The translations under genes and the position numbers were made by a program. From the NCBI GenBank assembly GCA_023146575.1, contig JAGLBU010000203.1:1-5726 (forward strand): 5,726 nucleotides of DNA, in the 5' to 3' direction. This stretch comes from Methylococcales bacterium (GTDB lineage: Bacteria > Pseudomonadota > Gammaproteobacteria > Methylococcales > Methylomonadaceae). Under the pieces are notes generated by a model. That model was not told where the DNA came from, searched no databases, and was given only the letters and a program-made list of their open reading frames with translations. Below, one piece after another: positions 1 to 5,726 of the stretch. Every line of letters begins with the position of its first letter. Positions within the stretch are counted from its first letter, which is position 1.

Positions 1-289
1 GTACCGCCATATCCATGCGATCACTACGTGAAATTCCCATGCCAATTGAAATTTTTAACGGCGATTCCACTGAGCGTTCTATTTTTTCATCAATGCTTAA
101 AGAGACTTTTTTACGATTAACGTCTAATAAGGTACAGCGATATTCCCCGCCTTGACCGTTAAATAAAATCACTTGGGTTTGTTTTTGTAAGCGTAAAACC
201 GTGCGTAAATAATGTGCGCTATCTTCTTCAAGTGCTAATGTTTGCCCTGTTTGTAAGGTGTTGGTAACATATAACCGTGAAACACGCAT
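1..289 (-). CDS. rsmE: 16S rRNA (uracil-1498-N3)-methyltransferase RsmE, N-terminal part (cut by window edge)
   Basis: RsmE uses S-adenosylmethionine to methylate N3 of U1498 in 16S rRNA of the assembled 30S subunit; this is known of the family. Only the first 96 codons are in the window; the C-terminal SPOUT/trefoil-knot catalytic domain lies beyond the left edge. What is visible is the PUA-like N-terminal domain: a start MRVSRLYV, then HYLRTVLRL (about residues 26-34), the glycine-rich strand LFNGQGGEYRC (about 42-52), and the entry to the SPOUT domain at SRSDRMDMAV (about 87-96), matching the family's K-G-D-R-M-D signature with RS replacing KG. The ATG is chosen because it gives the expected family N-terminus and overlaps the bioA stop by one base (TAATG), which suggests translational coupling. 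There is no clear Shine-Dalgarno sequence in front of it. Identification is by recalled family pattern and is firm despite truncation. Confidence 0.92.
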   Translation of the reverse strand, partial: MRVSRLYVTNTLQTGQTLALEEDSAHYLRTVLRLQKQTQVILFNGQGGEYRCTLLDVNRKKVSLSIDEKIERSVESPLKISIGMGISRSDRMDMAV

Positions 290-1638
290 TAATTTTGCAC
301 CGCACGGTCTATACCTTCTAAGGCGACTTTGGCGATGGTGTTAATTTGCGCCTCAGTAATAATATAGGGTGGAATAAAATACACCACATTGCCAATGGGG
401 CGTAATAAAACCCCTTTTGATAAGGCGTATTCATAGACTTTTAAACCTCGGCGCTGTTGCCATGCAAATGGTTCTTTGGTGTGTTTATTTTTAACAAATT
501 CAATGGCGACAATCATACCCGTCTGGCGAACATCAATAATATGAGGGTGTTCGGTAAAATTCGCCACCGCTTGTTGCATGACTTGTGCAAGGCGTTTATT
601 TTTTTGAAGGATGTTTTGTTGTTGAAAAATATCTAAGGTGGCAATTCCTGCCCGACAGCCTAAGGCGTTGCCCGTATAACTGTGGGAATGGAAAAAGCCT
701 GTGAGTTTTTCATAATCATCGTAAAAGCTTTGATAAATCTTTTCAGTGGTTAAGGTGGCAGCTAAGGGTAAATAACCGCCCGTTAAGCCTTTGGCAACAC
801 ACAAAAAATCGGGGGAAATATCGGCTTGTTCACAGCCAAATAAGGTGCCTGTGCGTCCAAAACCGACGGCGACTTCATCGGCAATTAAATGGACATTATA
901 TTGATCGCAGGCAGCACGTAACAAAGTCAGATAAATGGGGTGATACATCCGCATGTTGCCCGCGCATTGGACTAAGGGTTCAATAATGACCGCTGAAATT
1001 TCGTGATGGCGTTGGGCTAATAGTGTCTCCATCGGTTCAAATTGACGAATGGAGTAATTACGCCACGATTCCCCTTGTTCACGGTGATAACAATCAGGCG
1101 AAGGGGCGCTGATAATATCCAATAATAACGGGGCAAAGGTTTCTTTGTATAAGGCAACATTGCTGACCGATAACGCGCCTAAGGTTTCGCCGTGATAGCT
1201 GTTTTCTAACGAAACAAATTTAGTTTTTTGATGATTGCCTTGATTACGCCAACTTTGAAAACTCATCTTTAAGGCAATTTCAACTGCGGATGAGCCATTA
1301 TCCGAATAAAAACATTTGCTCAAACCTTTTGGGGCGACTGCGAGTAATTTTTCAGATAATACCACTGCTGCTTCATGAGTGAAACCACCGAGCATCACAT
1401 GCTCTAGGGTATCGAGTTGTTGTTTAATGGCGTTGTTAATAGTCGGGTTGCAATGCCCAAAAATATTAACCCACCACGAGCTAATCGCGTCGATGTAGCG
1501 GTTGCCTTCCATATCTTCAAGAAAAACCCCATCGCCTTTTTTAATACTGATAAGCGGTAAAGATTCATGATCTTTCATTTGCGTACAAGGATGCCAGAGT
1601 ACGGATAAATCACGTTGGGCAAAAGTAGCGTTATTCAT
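289..1638 (-). CDS. bioA: Adenosylmethionine-8-amino-7-oxononanoate aminotransferase (DAPA synthase) BioA
   Basis: BioA is a cytoplasmic PLP enzyme of biotin synthesis that transfers an amino group, normally from S-adenosylmethionine, to KAPA to give DAPA. The 449-residue protein is full length and a class III (fold type I) aminotransferase. Visible motifs in order: LWHPCTQMKDHE near the N-terminus (14-25), SSWW (53-56) of the substrate pocket, DNGSSAVE (113-120) for phosphate binding, SYHGE (147-151) whose Tyr stacks on PLP, IADEVAVGFGRTG (252-264) with Asp254 for the pyridine nitrogen, the Schiff-base lysine Lys283 in VAKGLTGGYLP, HSYTGN (319-324), and Arg413 in LLRPIGN for the substrate carboxylate. 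Overall it resembles the Pseudomonas-type BioA I recall, including the MYHPIYL stretch. It starts 15 bp after the lolA stop without an evident Shine-Dalgarno site, and its stop overlaps the rsmE start. No other bio gene or BirA-like operator is seen nearby, so it is likely expressed from the mrcB–lolA transcript. Amino-donor preference is assumed from the family. Confidence 0.96.
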   Translation of the reverse strand: MNNATFAQRDLSVLWHPCTQMKDHESLPLISIKKGDGVFLEDMEGNRYIDAISSWWVNIFGHCNPTINNAIKQQLDTLEHVMLGGFTHEAAVVLSEKLLAVAPKGLSKCFYSDNGSSAVEIALKMSFQSWRNQGNHQKTKFVSLENSYHGETLGALSVSNVALYKETFAPLLLDIISAPSPDCYHREQGESWRNYSIRQFEPMETLLAQRHHEISAVIIEPLVQCAGNMRMYHPIYLTLLRAACDQYNVHLIADEVAVGFGRTGTLFGCEQADISPDFLCVAKGLTGGYLPLAATLTTEKIYQSFYDDYEKLTGFFHSHSYTGNALGCRAGIATLDIFQQQNILQKNKRLAQVMQQAVANFTEHPHIIDVRQTGMIVAIEFVKNKHTKEPFAWQQRRGLKVYEYALSKGVLLRPIGNVVYFIPPYIITEAQINTIAKVALEGIDRAVQN

Positions 1639-1653
1639 AAGACAATTGCAGGA

Positions 1654-2268
1654 TTAGTTATCGAAAACATCGGTACCTTCAGGAATGTCAAAAATAAATT
1701 TATCCGCATCAATAAAGGGGTTCACCCGTGTATCTGAAAAATAGATGCGTGTGAGTTGACCGAAATTATCATATAACTCCATGCCGCCTAACCGTCGACC
1801 TTCTAAACCAATTAAGACGTATTTAAAACTGGTTTCGGCATTTTTAGGCAAAAGTTTTATCCATGTTAAGCCTTCGCTTTCACCTTGGGATTCGATGGTA
1901 AATTTTTCCTCAATATTTATATTACCACTTAATAAAAGTGCTGGCGTAGCCCCCATTGAGGCATCCATTTTTTTAATGGTGACCTGTTCTAAATCTTTAT
2001 CATAAAACCAGACTTTTCCTGAATTAGAGACAATTTCTTGTACAAAAGGGGTTTTATACGACCAGCGAAATTTTCCTGGGCGGCTTAAATAAAATAAGCC
2101 TGTACTGGTTTGTTTAATTTTATGGTCTTTATCGAATAAGACTTGTTTAAACGAGGCGGTTAAGGTTTTGGAGTTTTTTAAAAACTTTTTTAACTGCTGT
2201 AATGGTTCTTGTGCGTAAGCGACTTGAGTACCAAGACATAGGGTAAGAATAAGGAGTATTTTTTTCAT
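1654..2268 (-). CDS. lolA: Outer-membrane lipoprotein carrier protein LolA
   Basis: LolA is the periplasmic chaperone that accepts outer-membrane lipoproteins from the LolCDE transporter and passes them to LolB. The precursor is 204 residues, the same length I recall for E. coli LolA. A Sec signal peptide is clear: MKK, a hydrophobic core LLILTLCLGTQ, and a likely signal peptidase I site after AYA (residue 19); no lipobox follows. The mature part shows the family pattern: TLTASFKQ (36-42), LSRPGKFRW (61-69), IVSNSGKVWFYD (79-90), LEQVTI (93-98), TPALLLSG (108-115), and DADKFIFDIPEGTDV near the end. Arg63 in RPGKFRW corresponds to the functionally important Arg43 of mature E. coli LolA. The gene starts only 5 bp after the mrcB stop, without a clear Shine-Dalgarno site, so coupling to mrcB translation is likely. 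E. coli lolA instead sits by ftsK, so this position is a different arrangement. A LolA-like lipid carrier serving the nearby exporter is a less likely alternative. Confidence 0.93.
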   Translation of the reverse strand: MKKILLILTLCLGTQVAYAQEPLQQLKKFLKNSKTLTASFKQVLFDKDHKIKQTSTGLFYLSRPGKFRWSYKTPFVQEIVSNSGKVWFYDKDLEQVTIKKMDASMGATPALLLSGNINIEEKFTIESQGESEGLTWIKLLPKNAETSFKYVLIGLEGRRLGGMELYDNFGQLTRIYFSDTRVNPFIDADKFIFDIPEGTDVFDN

Positions 2269-2273
2269 AAGAA

Positions 2274-4685
2274 TTAATAAAAAGGGTTGCTTTGAATGGG
2301 TTGGCCGTCTTTATCAAGCTCAGTACTGTCAACAGGTACAGGGTCTGGGATAACATCGGAAATACTTTCTTCGGTTTCTGTTTCAGTAGGTTGTAGAGCG
2401 TTTATTTGGTTAATTACGGCAACACAAGGGGAGCGTTTTTCAGGCGCTGTGCCTTTTATAAACGGGTATTTTTTGGCCTCAGTGCAATAATGATCGGCTA
2501 ATAAACCTTGTTTATCAATCCATGAAATTTCAATATTATCAGGGGCAATTAAATTGACGGGTTGTTTGGCAATTTGTTTCATCATGGCGGACCATAATTG
2601 TAATGCACCTGATGAGCCACTTAAGCCTGTGGTTTTATTGTCATCACGCCCAATCCATACCACTGATAAATAATCACCACTAAAGCCTGCAAACCAACTG
2701 TCTTTGAGTTCATTGCTGGTGCCTGTTTTCCCTGCTAAGGCGTATTCTTTAGGCAGGTATTTATACGCCGAACGTCCTGTGCCATCAGCCATAACTTTTT
2801 GAAGCATGGTGTTAATAATATAAGTCGCAGTAGGGTCGGTACCTTGTTTGATGGTAAATGGGTAATGTTTTAACGGTTTACCATCCATTGCCACTACGCT
2901 TTGAATGGTTTTTAAATTGGTGTTAAAGCCATCGCCAGCAAAGGTTTGATACATTTGCATGACTTCAAACGGAGTTAACGGCAATGCGCCTAATAACATT
3001 GAGGGACGGGTTTCAATCGCGCGAGTCACGCCTAAGTTTTTTAAGGTATCGCTAATGGCATCTAAGCCCACATCCATCCCTAAACGCACGGTCGCAAGAT
3101 TATAGGACTGACTTAAGGCTTTGTGTAGTGGTACTAACCCGTGTTGTTTATGATCGTAATTATCAGGCTTCCACGATTGACCTTCATTCTCGACCACAAT
3201 AGTGCTATCGCTGATGGGGGTGGTGATAGTGTATTTATCCGACTGCATTAAGGCGGTTAAATAAATAGCAGGTTTGATTAATGAGCCAATCGGACGTAAG
3301 GCATTTAAAGCACGGTTAAACCCTGCTTCGGTTGATTTTCGCCCACCTACCAATGCAATAATTTCACCGTTTTCACGTCGACTAATTAATACGGCAGTTT
3401 CCAATTTTTTACTACGGCGACGTTTTTCAAAAGTGGCTAATTTTTTAGTTACCGTTGTTTCTAAACGGTTTTGTATTTGAGAGTCCAGTGTCGTAAAAAT
3501 TTTTAAACCTTCGGTGGTTAAATCCTCTTCTTGATACTGCTGATCTAGTTCTTGTTTAACCTTTTCTAAAAAAGCAGGATAACGGTTTACTGAACGGTGT
3601 TTATGAGGAATCACCCCTAAAGGTTTTGCTAAGGCTTGTTTAAGAGCTTTTTCCTTGATGTAATCTTGCTTAAACATTTCGTTTAACACTAAATTGCGGC
3701 GTTTTAGCGCACGTTTAGGACGTTTTCGTAAATCATAATAAGAAGGTCCTCGGACTAATGCGACTAACGCAGCCACTTTATGTAAGGGTAAGTTCTCTAA
3801 AGGTCTGGCAAAATAAAATTCACTCGCAAGCCCAAAACCATGCACCGAATTAGCTCCATTTTGACCTAAGTAAATTTCATTTAAATAAGCTTCTAAAATT
3901 TCTTCTTTATCGTAATGATATTCTAAAAGCAGTGCCATCAAAATTTCATTAAATTTACGTTTTAATTTTCGCTCTGGGGTTAAATAGAAATTTTTAACCA
4001 ACTGTTGGGTAATCGTGCTTGCACCTTGTACAACACCGCCTGCCAGTATATTGCTCCACATAGCACGCAAAATACCTCGAATTGACACACCTTGATGATG
4101 TTCAAAATTACGGTCTTCAGTGGCAAATAAAGCGTGGGTTAATGAGACAGGCGCTTGTTCTAATTTGATTAAAATACGATCTTCTTTTCGTTTGGGGTAA
4201 AAGCTACCAATTTTGACAGGATCCATACGGGTGATAGGGATGTTTTCACCTGTTTTAAGGTTGCTAATATGGGTAATGGCTTTTTTAGAAAACTGTATTT
4301 TTAATGATTGGCTATTCTGTTGCCCATCCCAAAAATGAAAGCGGCGAGTTTTTAATTCTATTTTATTGGATCGAAGCCGATAACTGCCTTCTGAGGCAAG
4401 GGTTGAATCTTTTTGATAATTTAATTGCTGTAAAATATTTTGAAATTCACGGCGGGTTAAATTTAAGCCAACATAGAGGTCTAAAGGGTTGGCATAAATA
4501 CGTGCAGGAATATCCCAGCGTTTGGCTTCAAAGGTGGAAGTGACTTTATAATTGAGTCGTAAAACGTAGGCAATTAAAAAACCTGCGGCAATTAAAAAAC
4601 CAACTAATATAGTATATTTTAAGCACTTAAAGCCATAAGCCCAAAGTGAGGGGTTTGTTGGGTCGGAGTCGGATGCAGTTGCCAT
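2274..4685 (-). CDS. mrcB: Penicillin-binding protein 1B, bifunctional peptidoglycan glycosyltransferase/transpeptidase
   Basis: Class A PBP that polymerises lipid II into glycan strands and cross-links stem peptides; anchored in the inner membrane with its bulk in the periplasm. The protein is 803 residues (E. coli PBP1b is 844). In order: a short cytoplasmic tail (1-22), one membrane helix (about 23-43), a UB2H domain (about 57-150, starting RWDIPARIYANPLDL), which in E. coli binds the activator LpoB, and a GT51 domain (about 170-340). In GT51 the catalytic Glu190 is in ATEDRNFEHH, followed by GASTITQQLVKN (221-232) and the second acidic residue Glu265 in ILEAYLNEIYLGQ. The transpeptidase domain has the nucleophile Ser468 in SLIK (468-471), SYN (527-529) and KTGTS (653-657). 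The tail carries Cys734 and Cys754, which may form a disulfide, then an acidic segment ending SNPFY. All active-site motifs are intact. It is the first gene of the leftward run. No Shine-Dalgarno sequence precedes the ATG, which was chosen because it gives the expected short cytoplasmic tail. No lpoA/lpoB is visible here. Confidence 0.97.
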   Translation of the reverse strand: MATASDSDPTNPSLWAYGFKCLKYTILVGFLIAAGFLIAYVLRLNYKVTSTFEAKRWDIPARIYANPLDLYVGLNLTRREFQNILQQLNYQKDSTLASEGSYRLRSNKIELKTRRFHFWDGQQNSQSLKIQFSKKAITHISNLKTGENIPITRMDPVKIGSFYPKRKEDRILIKLEQAPVSLTHALFATEDRNFEHHQGVSIRGILRAMWSNILAGGVVQGASTITQQLVKNFYLTPERKLKRKFNEILMALLLEYHYDKEEILEAYLNEIYLGQNGANSVHGFGLASEFYFARPLENLPLHKVAALVALVRGPSYYDLRKRPKRALKRRNLVLNEMFKQDYIKEKALKQALAKPLGVIPHKHRSVNRYPAFLEKVKQELDQQYQEEDLTTEGLKIFTTLDSQIQNRLETTVTKKLATFEKRRRSKKLETAVLISRRENGEIIALVGGRKSTEAGFNRALNALRPIGSLIKPAIYLTALMQSDKYTITTPISDSTIVVENEGQSWKPDNYDHKQHGLVPLHKALSQSYNLATVRLGMDVGLDAISDTLKNLGVTRAIETRPSMLLGALPLTPFEVMQMYQTFAGDGFNTNLKTIQSVVAMDGKPLKHYPFTIKQGTDPTATYIINTMLQKVMADGTGRSAYKYLPKEYALAGKTGTSNELKDSWFAGFSGDYLSVVWIGRDDNKTTGLSGSSGALQLWSAMMKQIAKQPVNLIAPDNIEISWIDKQGLLADHYCTEAKKYPFIKGTAPEKRSPCVAVINQINALQPTETETEESISDVIPDPVPVDSTELDKDGQPIQSNPFY
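4566..4601 (-). repeat. In-frame 18-bp tandem duplication inside mrcB transmembrane helix
   Basis: Two adjacent 18-bp units share 15 identical consecutive bases (the plus-strand copies of GGCAATTAAAAAACC are at 4569-4583 and 4587-4601). They encode GFLIAA and GFLIAY, residues 29-34 and 35-40 of PBP1b, and so make up most of its single membrane helix. Synonymous positions are identical too, which points to a recent duplication rather than chance hydrophobic composition. Confidence 0.8.
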
Positions 4686-4713
4686 TTAGAACACATAAAA
4701 AGAAGCTTGAATA

Positions 4714-4741
4714 AGTAAACAGTTTAGCATTCTAACGTCAA
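4714..4741 (-). promoter_or_regulatory. Candidate sigma-70 promoter for mrcB-lolA-bioA-rsmE
   Basis: On the minus strand a -35-like TTGACG (plus positions 4736-4741) is followed, after 16 bp, by a -10-like TTTACT (4714-4719). This matches the consensus at 5/6 and 4/6 positions and would start transcription near 4706, about 20 nt before the mrcB ATG. An overlapping TAGAAT (5/6 to the -10 consensus) just downstream of the TTGACG lacks a good -35. The call rests on position and consensus only. Confidence 0.4.
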
Positions 4742-4767
4742 TACAAGCGAAACTTAGCGCAAAAAAC

Positions 4768-4801
4768 CACTTTAAAGCGTGAAATAAGTATTTTTAAAGT
4801 G
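4768..4801. repeat. 9-bp perfect inverted repeat in the divergent intergenic region, possible operator
   Basis: CACTTTAAA (4768-4776) and its exact reverse complement TTTAAAGTG (4793-4801) flank a 16-bp spacer. It lies between the candidate promoters of the two divergent units, about 27 bp behind the mrcB -35 box and about 40 bp behind the exporter -35 box, a position where a dimeric regulator could affect both. Read on the minus strand the second arm is followed by G and six T, so a weak terminator-like hairpin is an alternative, but the stem is AT-rich and no minus-strand gene ends here. An outer pair AAAACCAC (4763-4770) / GTGGTTTT (4827-4834) surrounds it. Confidence 0.45.
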
Positions 4802-4840
4802 CGATAATAATGGCCATGAAAATAACGTGGTTTTAAGCAT

Positions 4841-4870
4841 TTGACAGGTAAAAGCACGCAAACTTATACT
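4841..4870 (+). promoter_or_regulatory. Sigma-70 promoter for the RND exporter gene
   Basis: A perfect -35 box TTGACA (4841-4846) is followed by a -10 box TATACT (4865-4870, 5/6 to consensus) after 18 bp; the overlapping TTATAC would give a 17-bp spacer. Transcription would begin near 4877, leaving a leader of about 33 nt before the ATG at 4910. The upstream sequence is AT-rich. This is the strongest promoter-like signal in the window. Confidence 0.72.
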
Positions 4871-4897
4871 GAATAATTGTTTGTTGTATCGGTTCAC

Positions 4898-4904
4898 AGA
4901 GGGG
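4898..4904 (+). promoter_or_regulatory. Ribosome binding site of the RND exporter gene
   Basis: AGAGGGG lies five A residues ahead of the ATG at 4910. It fixes the start and is the only clear Shine-Dalgarno sequence in front of any of the five genes in this window. Confidence 0.75.
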
Positions 4905-4909
4905 AAAAA

Positions 4910-5726
4910 ATGAAACAGGGAAATAAGCTATCAACCTTTATTAATATTATCACGCGTCATCCATGGTGGGTGTTAATTATCACGCTTTCGCTGGTGATGG
5001 CAATGAGTTCAGGGATGAGGCTTTTAAGTTTTAAAACCGATTATAGGGTTTATTTTAGTAAAGAGAATCCACAATTACAGGCCTTTGATAAAATACAAGC
5101 TATTTACAATAAATCCGACTCGGTTTTGTTTATTTTAGAGCCTAAAGAGAAGGATGTTTTTACGACGTTTTCCTTAGAAGCGATTCAAGAACTCACCAAA
5201 AAAGCATGGCAAATCCCCTATTCAAGTCGTGTGGATTCAATCACCAACTTTCAACATACAAAAGCGGAAGGGGATGATTTAATCGTAGCTGATTTAGTGG
5301 AAAGCCCGCATATTTCCGTTGAAAAAATTCAAAAAATTAAACAAATTGCTTTGGCTGAACCTATATTGGTGAATCGTTTAGTCTCCACATCAGGCCATGT
5401 CGCAGGGGTGAATGTGATCGTGCAATTGCCGAATAAAGACCCAAATGAAGCCGCTGAAATTGCCGCCAGTGCCAGAATATTAGTGAAGGATATTGAAGCA
5501 CGTTACCCTAATTTGAAGGTTCATTTAACGGGGATGGCGATGATGTCGAATGCCTTTAGTGAATCAGCGATGAACGATAATGCAACCTTAGTCCCTGCGA
5601 TGTATGCGATTGTGATTTTTGTTCTATTAATCAGTTTGCGTTCGATTGGTGCGACTTTTTCGGTGGTGTTATTGATTGTTTTTTCGATTACGACAACTTT
5701 AGGCATAACGGGTTGGCTAGGGTGGT
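4910..5726 (+). CDS. RND-superfamily exporter (MMPL/COG1033-type), N-terminal part (cut by window edge)
   Basis: The first 272 codons of an open frame running off the right edge. It begins MKQGNKLSTF, has one hydrophobic segment after the paired Trp (about 19-39), then a periplasmic domain (about 40-225) and at least two more hydrophobic segments (about 226-243 and 247-268). Matches to the exporter family as I recall it: TDYRVYFSKENPQLQAF (43-59), SDSVLFILEP (69-78), the run WQIPYSSRVDSITNFQHT (100-117), EGDDLIV (120-126), EPILVNRLVS (150-159), GVNVIVQLP (166-174) and VHLTGMAMMSNAF (204-216). This arrangement, helix 1, large periplasmic loop, then a helix bundle, is the first half of an RND protomer. 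Family members move lipids or other hydrophobic molecules and generally lack the adaptor of multidrug RND pumps; the substrate cannot be told here. The proton-relay residues would lie beyond the window. It has its own promoter and ribosome binding site and is transcribed away from mrcB. Confidence 0.88.
   Translation, partial: MKQGNKLSTFINIITRHPWWVLIITLSLVMAMSSGMRLLSFKTDYRVYFSKENPQLQAFDKIQAIYNKSDSVLFILEPKEKDVFTTFSLEAIQELTKKAWQIPYSSRVDSITNFQHTKAEGDDLIVADLVESPHISVEKIQKIKQIALAEPILVNRLVSTSGHVAGVNVIVQLPNKDPNEAAEIAASARILVKDIEARYPNLKVHLTGMAMMSNAFSESAMNDNATLVPAMYAIVIFVLLISLRSIGATFSVVLLIVFSITTTLGITGWLGW

Noticed and set aside
1781..2005. 74-codon plus-strand open frame inside lolA
   Set aside because: Lies opposite a well-supported LolA frame, has no ribosome binding site, and its sequence has no recognisable family pattern.
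2147..2356. 69-codon minus-strand open frame spanning the mrcB–lolA junction
   Set aside because: It is an out-of-frame reading of the end of mrcB and the lolA signal peptide; both real genes have full family matches.
2296..2490. 64-codon plus-strand open frame opposite the mrcB tail
   Set aside because: Antisense shadow of the Thr/Glu/Asp-rich PBP1b tail, giving a Ser/Val-rich low-complexity product.
3274..3480. 68-codon plus-strand open frame opposite the start of the PBP1b transpeptidase domain
   Set aside because: Antisense shadow of mrcB with no start signals and no recognisable domain.
4304..4543. 79-codon plus-strand open frame opposite the UB2H-coding part of mrcB
   Set aside because: Antisense shadow of a domain with clear PBP1b similarity; no promoter or ribosome binding site seen.
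4620..4696. Upstream ATG at 4694-4696 on the minus strand opening a 25-codon frame overlapping the mrcB start
   Set aside because: Out of frame with mrcB, no Shine-Dalgarno motif, and the product resembles nothing; the mrcB ATG gives the expected N-terminus.
4768..4806. Intergenic dyad as an intrinsic terminator
   Set aside because: Only three of nine stem pairs are G-C and no gene on either strand ends into it; kept only as a minor alternative to an operator.
4810..4836. Eight-codon plus-strand open frame (MAMKITWF) in the intergenic region, considered as a leader peptide
   Set aside because: No ribosome binding site, and it lies upstream of the exporter promoter, so it would not be on that transcript.
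5521..5706. 61-codon minus-strand open frame opposite the exporter gene
   Set aside because: The plus frame encodes a coherent RND exporter region with membrane segments; the antisense product has no recognisable features.

Overview
The window looks like an ordinary chromosomal segment of an AT-rich gammaproteobacterium. All recognisable products have close gammaproteobacterial relatives: a PBP1b with a UB2H domain, a canonical LolA, and a bioA–rsmE gene pair of the kind I recall from Pseudomonas. I cannot name the genus. A sulfur- or methane-oxidising lineage is a guess from base composition and the RND exporter type.

Layout. Positions 1–4685 hold four genes read leftward (minus strand), in transcription order mrcB, lolA, bioA, rsmE (cut by the left edge). 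The junctions are very tight: 5 bp between mrcB and lolA, 15 bp between lolA and bioA, and a 1-base TAATG overlap between bioA and rsmE. They are probably one transcript. A 224-bp divergent intergenic region (4686–4909) separates them from a rightward gene at 4910 that runs off the right edge and encodes the N-terminal part of an RND-superfamily (MMPL/COG1033-type) exporter. That region holds a strong-looking sigma-70 promoter and a good ribosome binding site for the exporter, a weaker candidate promoter for mrcB, and a 9-bp inverted repeat between them. No stretch over 300 bases lacks a gene.

How the genes fit together. Three of the five genes concern the cell envelope: PBP1b polymerises and cross-links peptidoglycan, LolA ferries lipoproteins across the periplasm, and the RND protein is an inner-membrane exporter with a large periplasmic domain. 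BioA (biotin synthesis) and RsmE (16S rRNA methylation) are housekeeping genes carried downstream. All catalytic motifs I looked for are intact and no gene looks broken.

I found no mobile element, CRISPR array, tRNA, rRNA or evidence of a new system. The points worth a second look are modest: an in-frame 18-bp tandem duplication forming the PBP1b transmembrane helix, the intergenic dyad, the lack of Shine-Dalgarno sequences in the leftward operon, and the linkage of mrcB–lolA to a divergent RND exporter.
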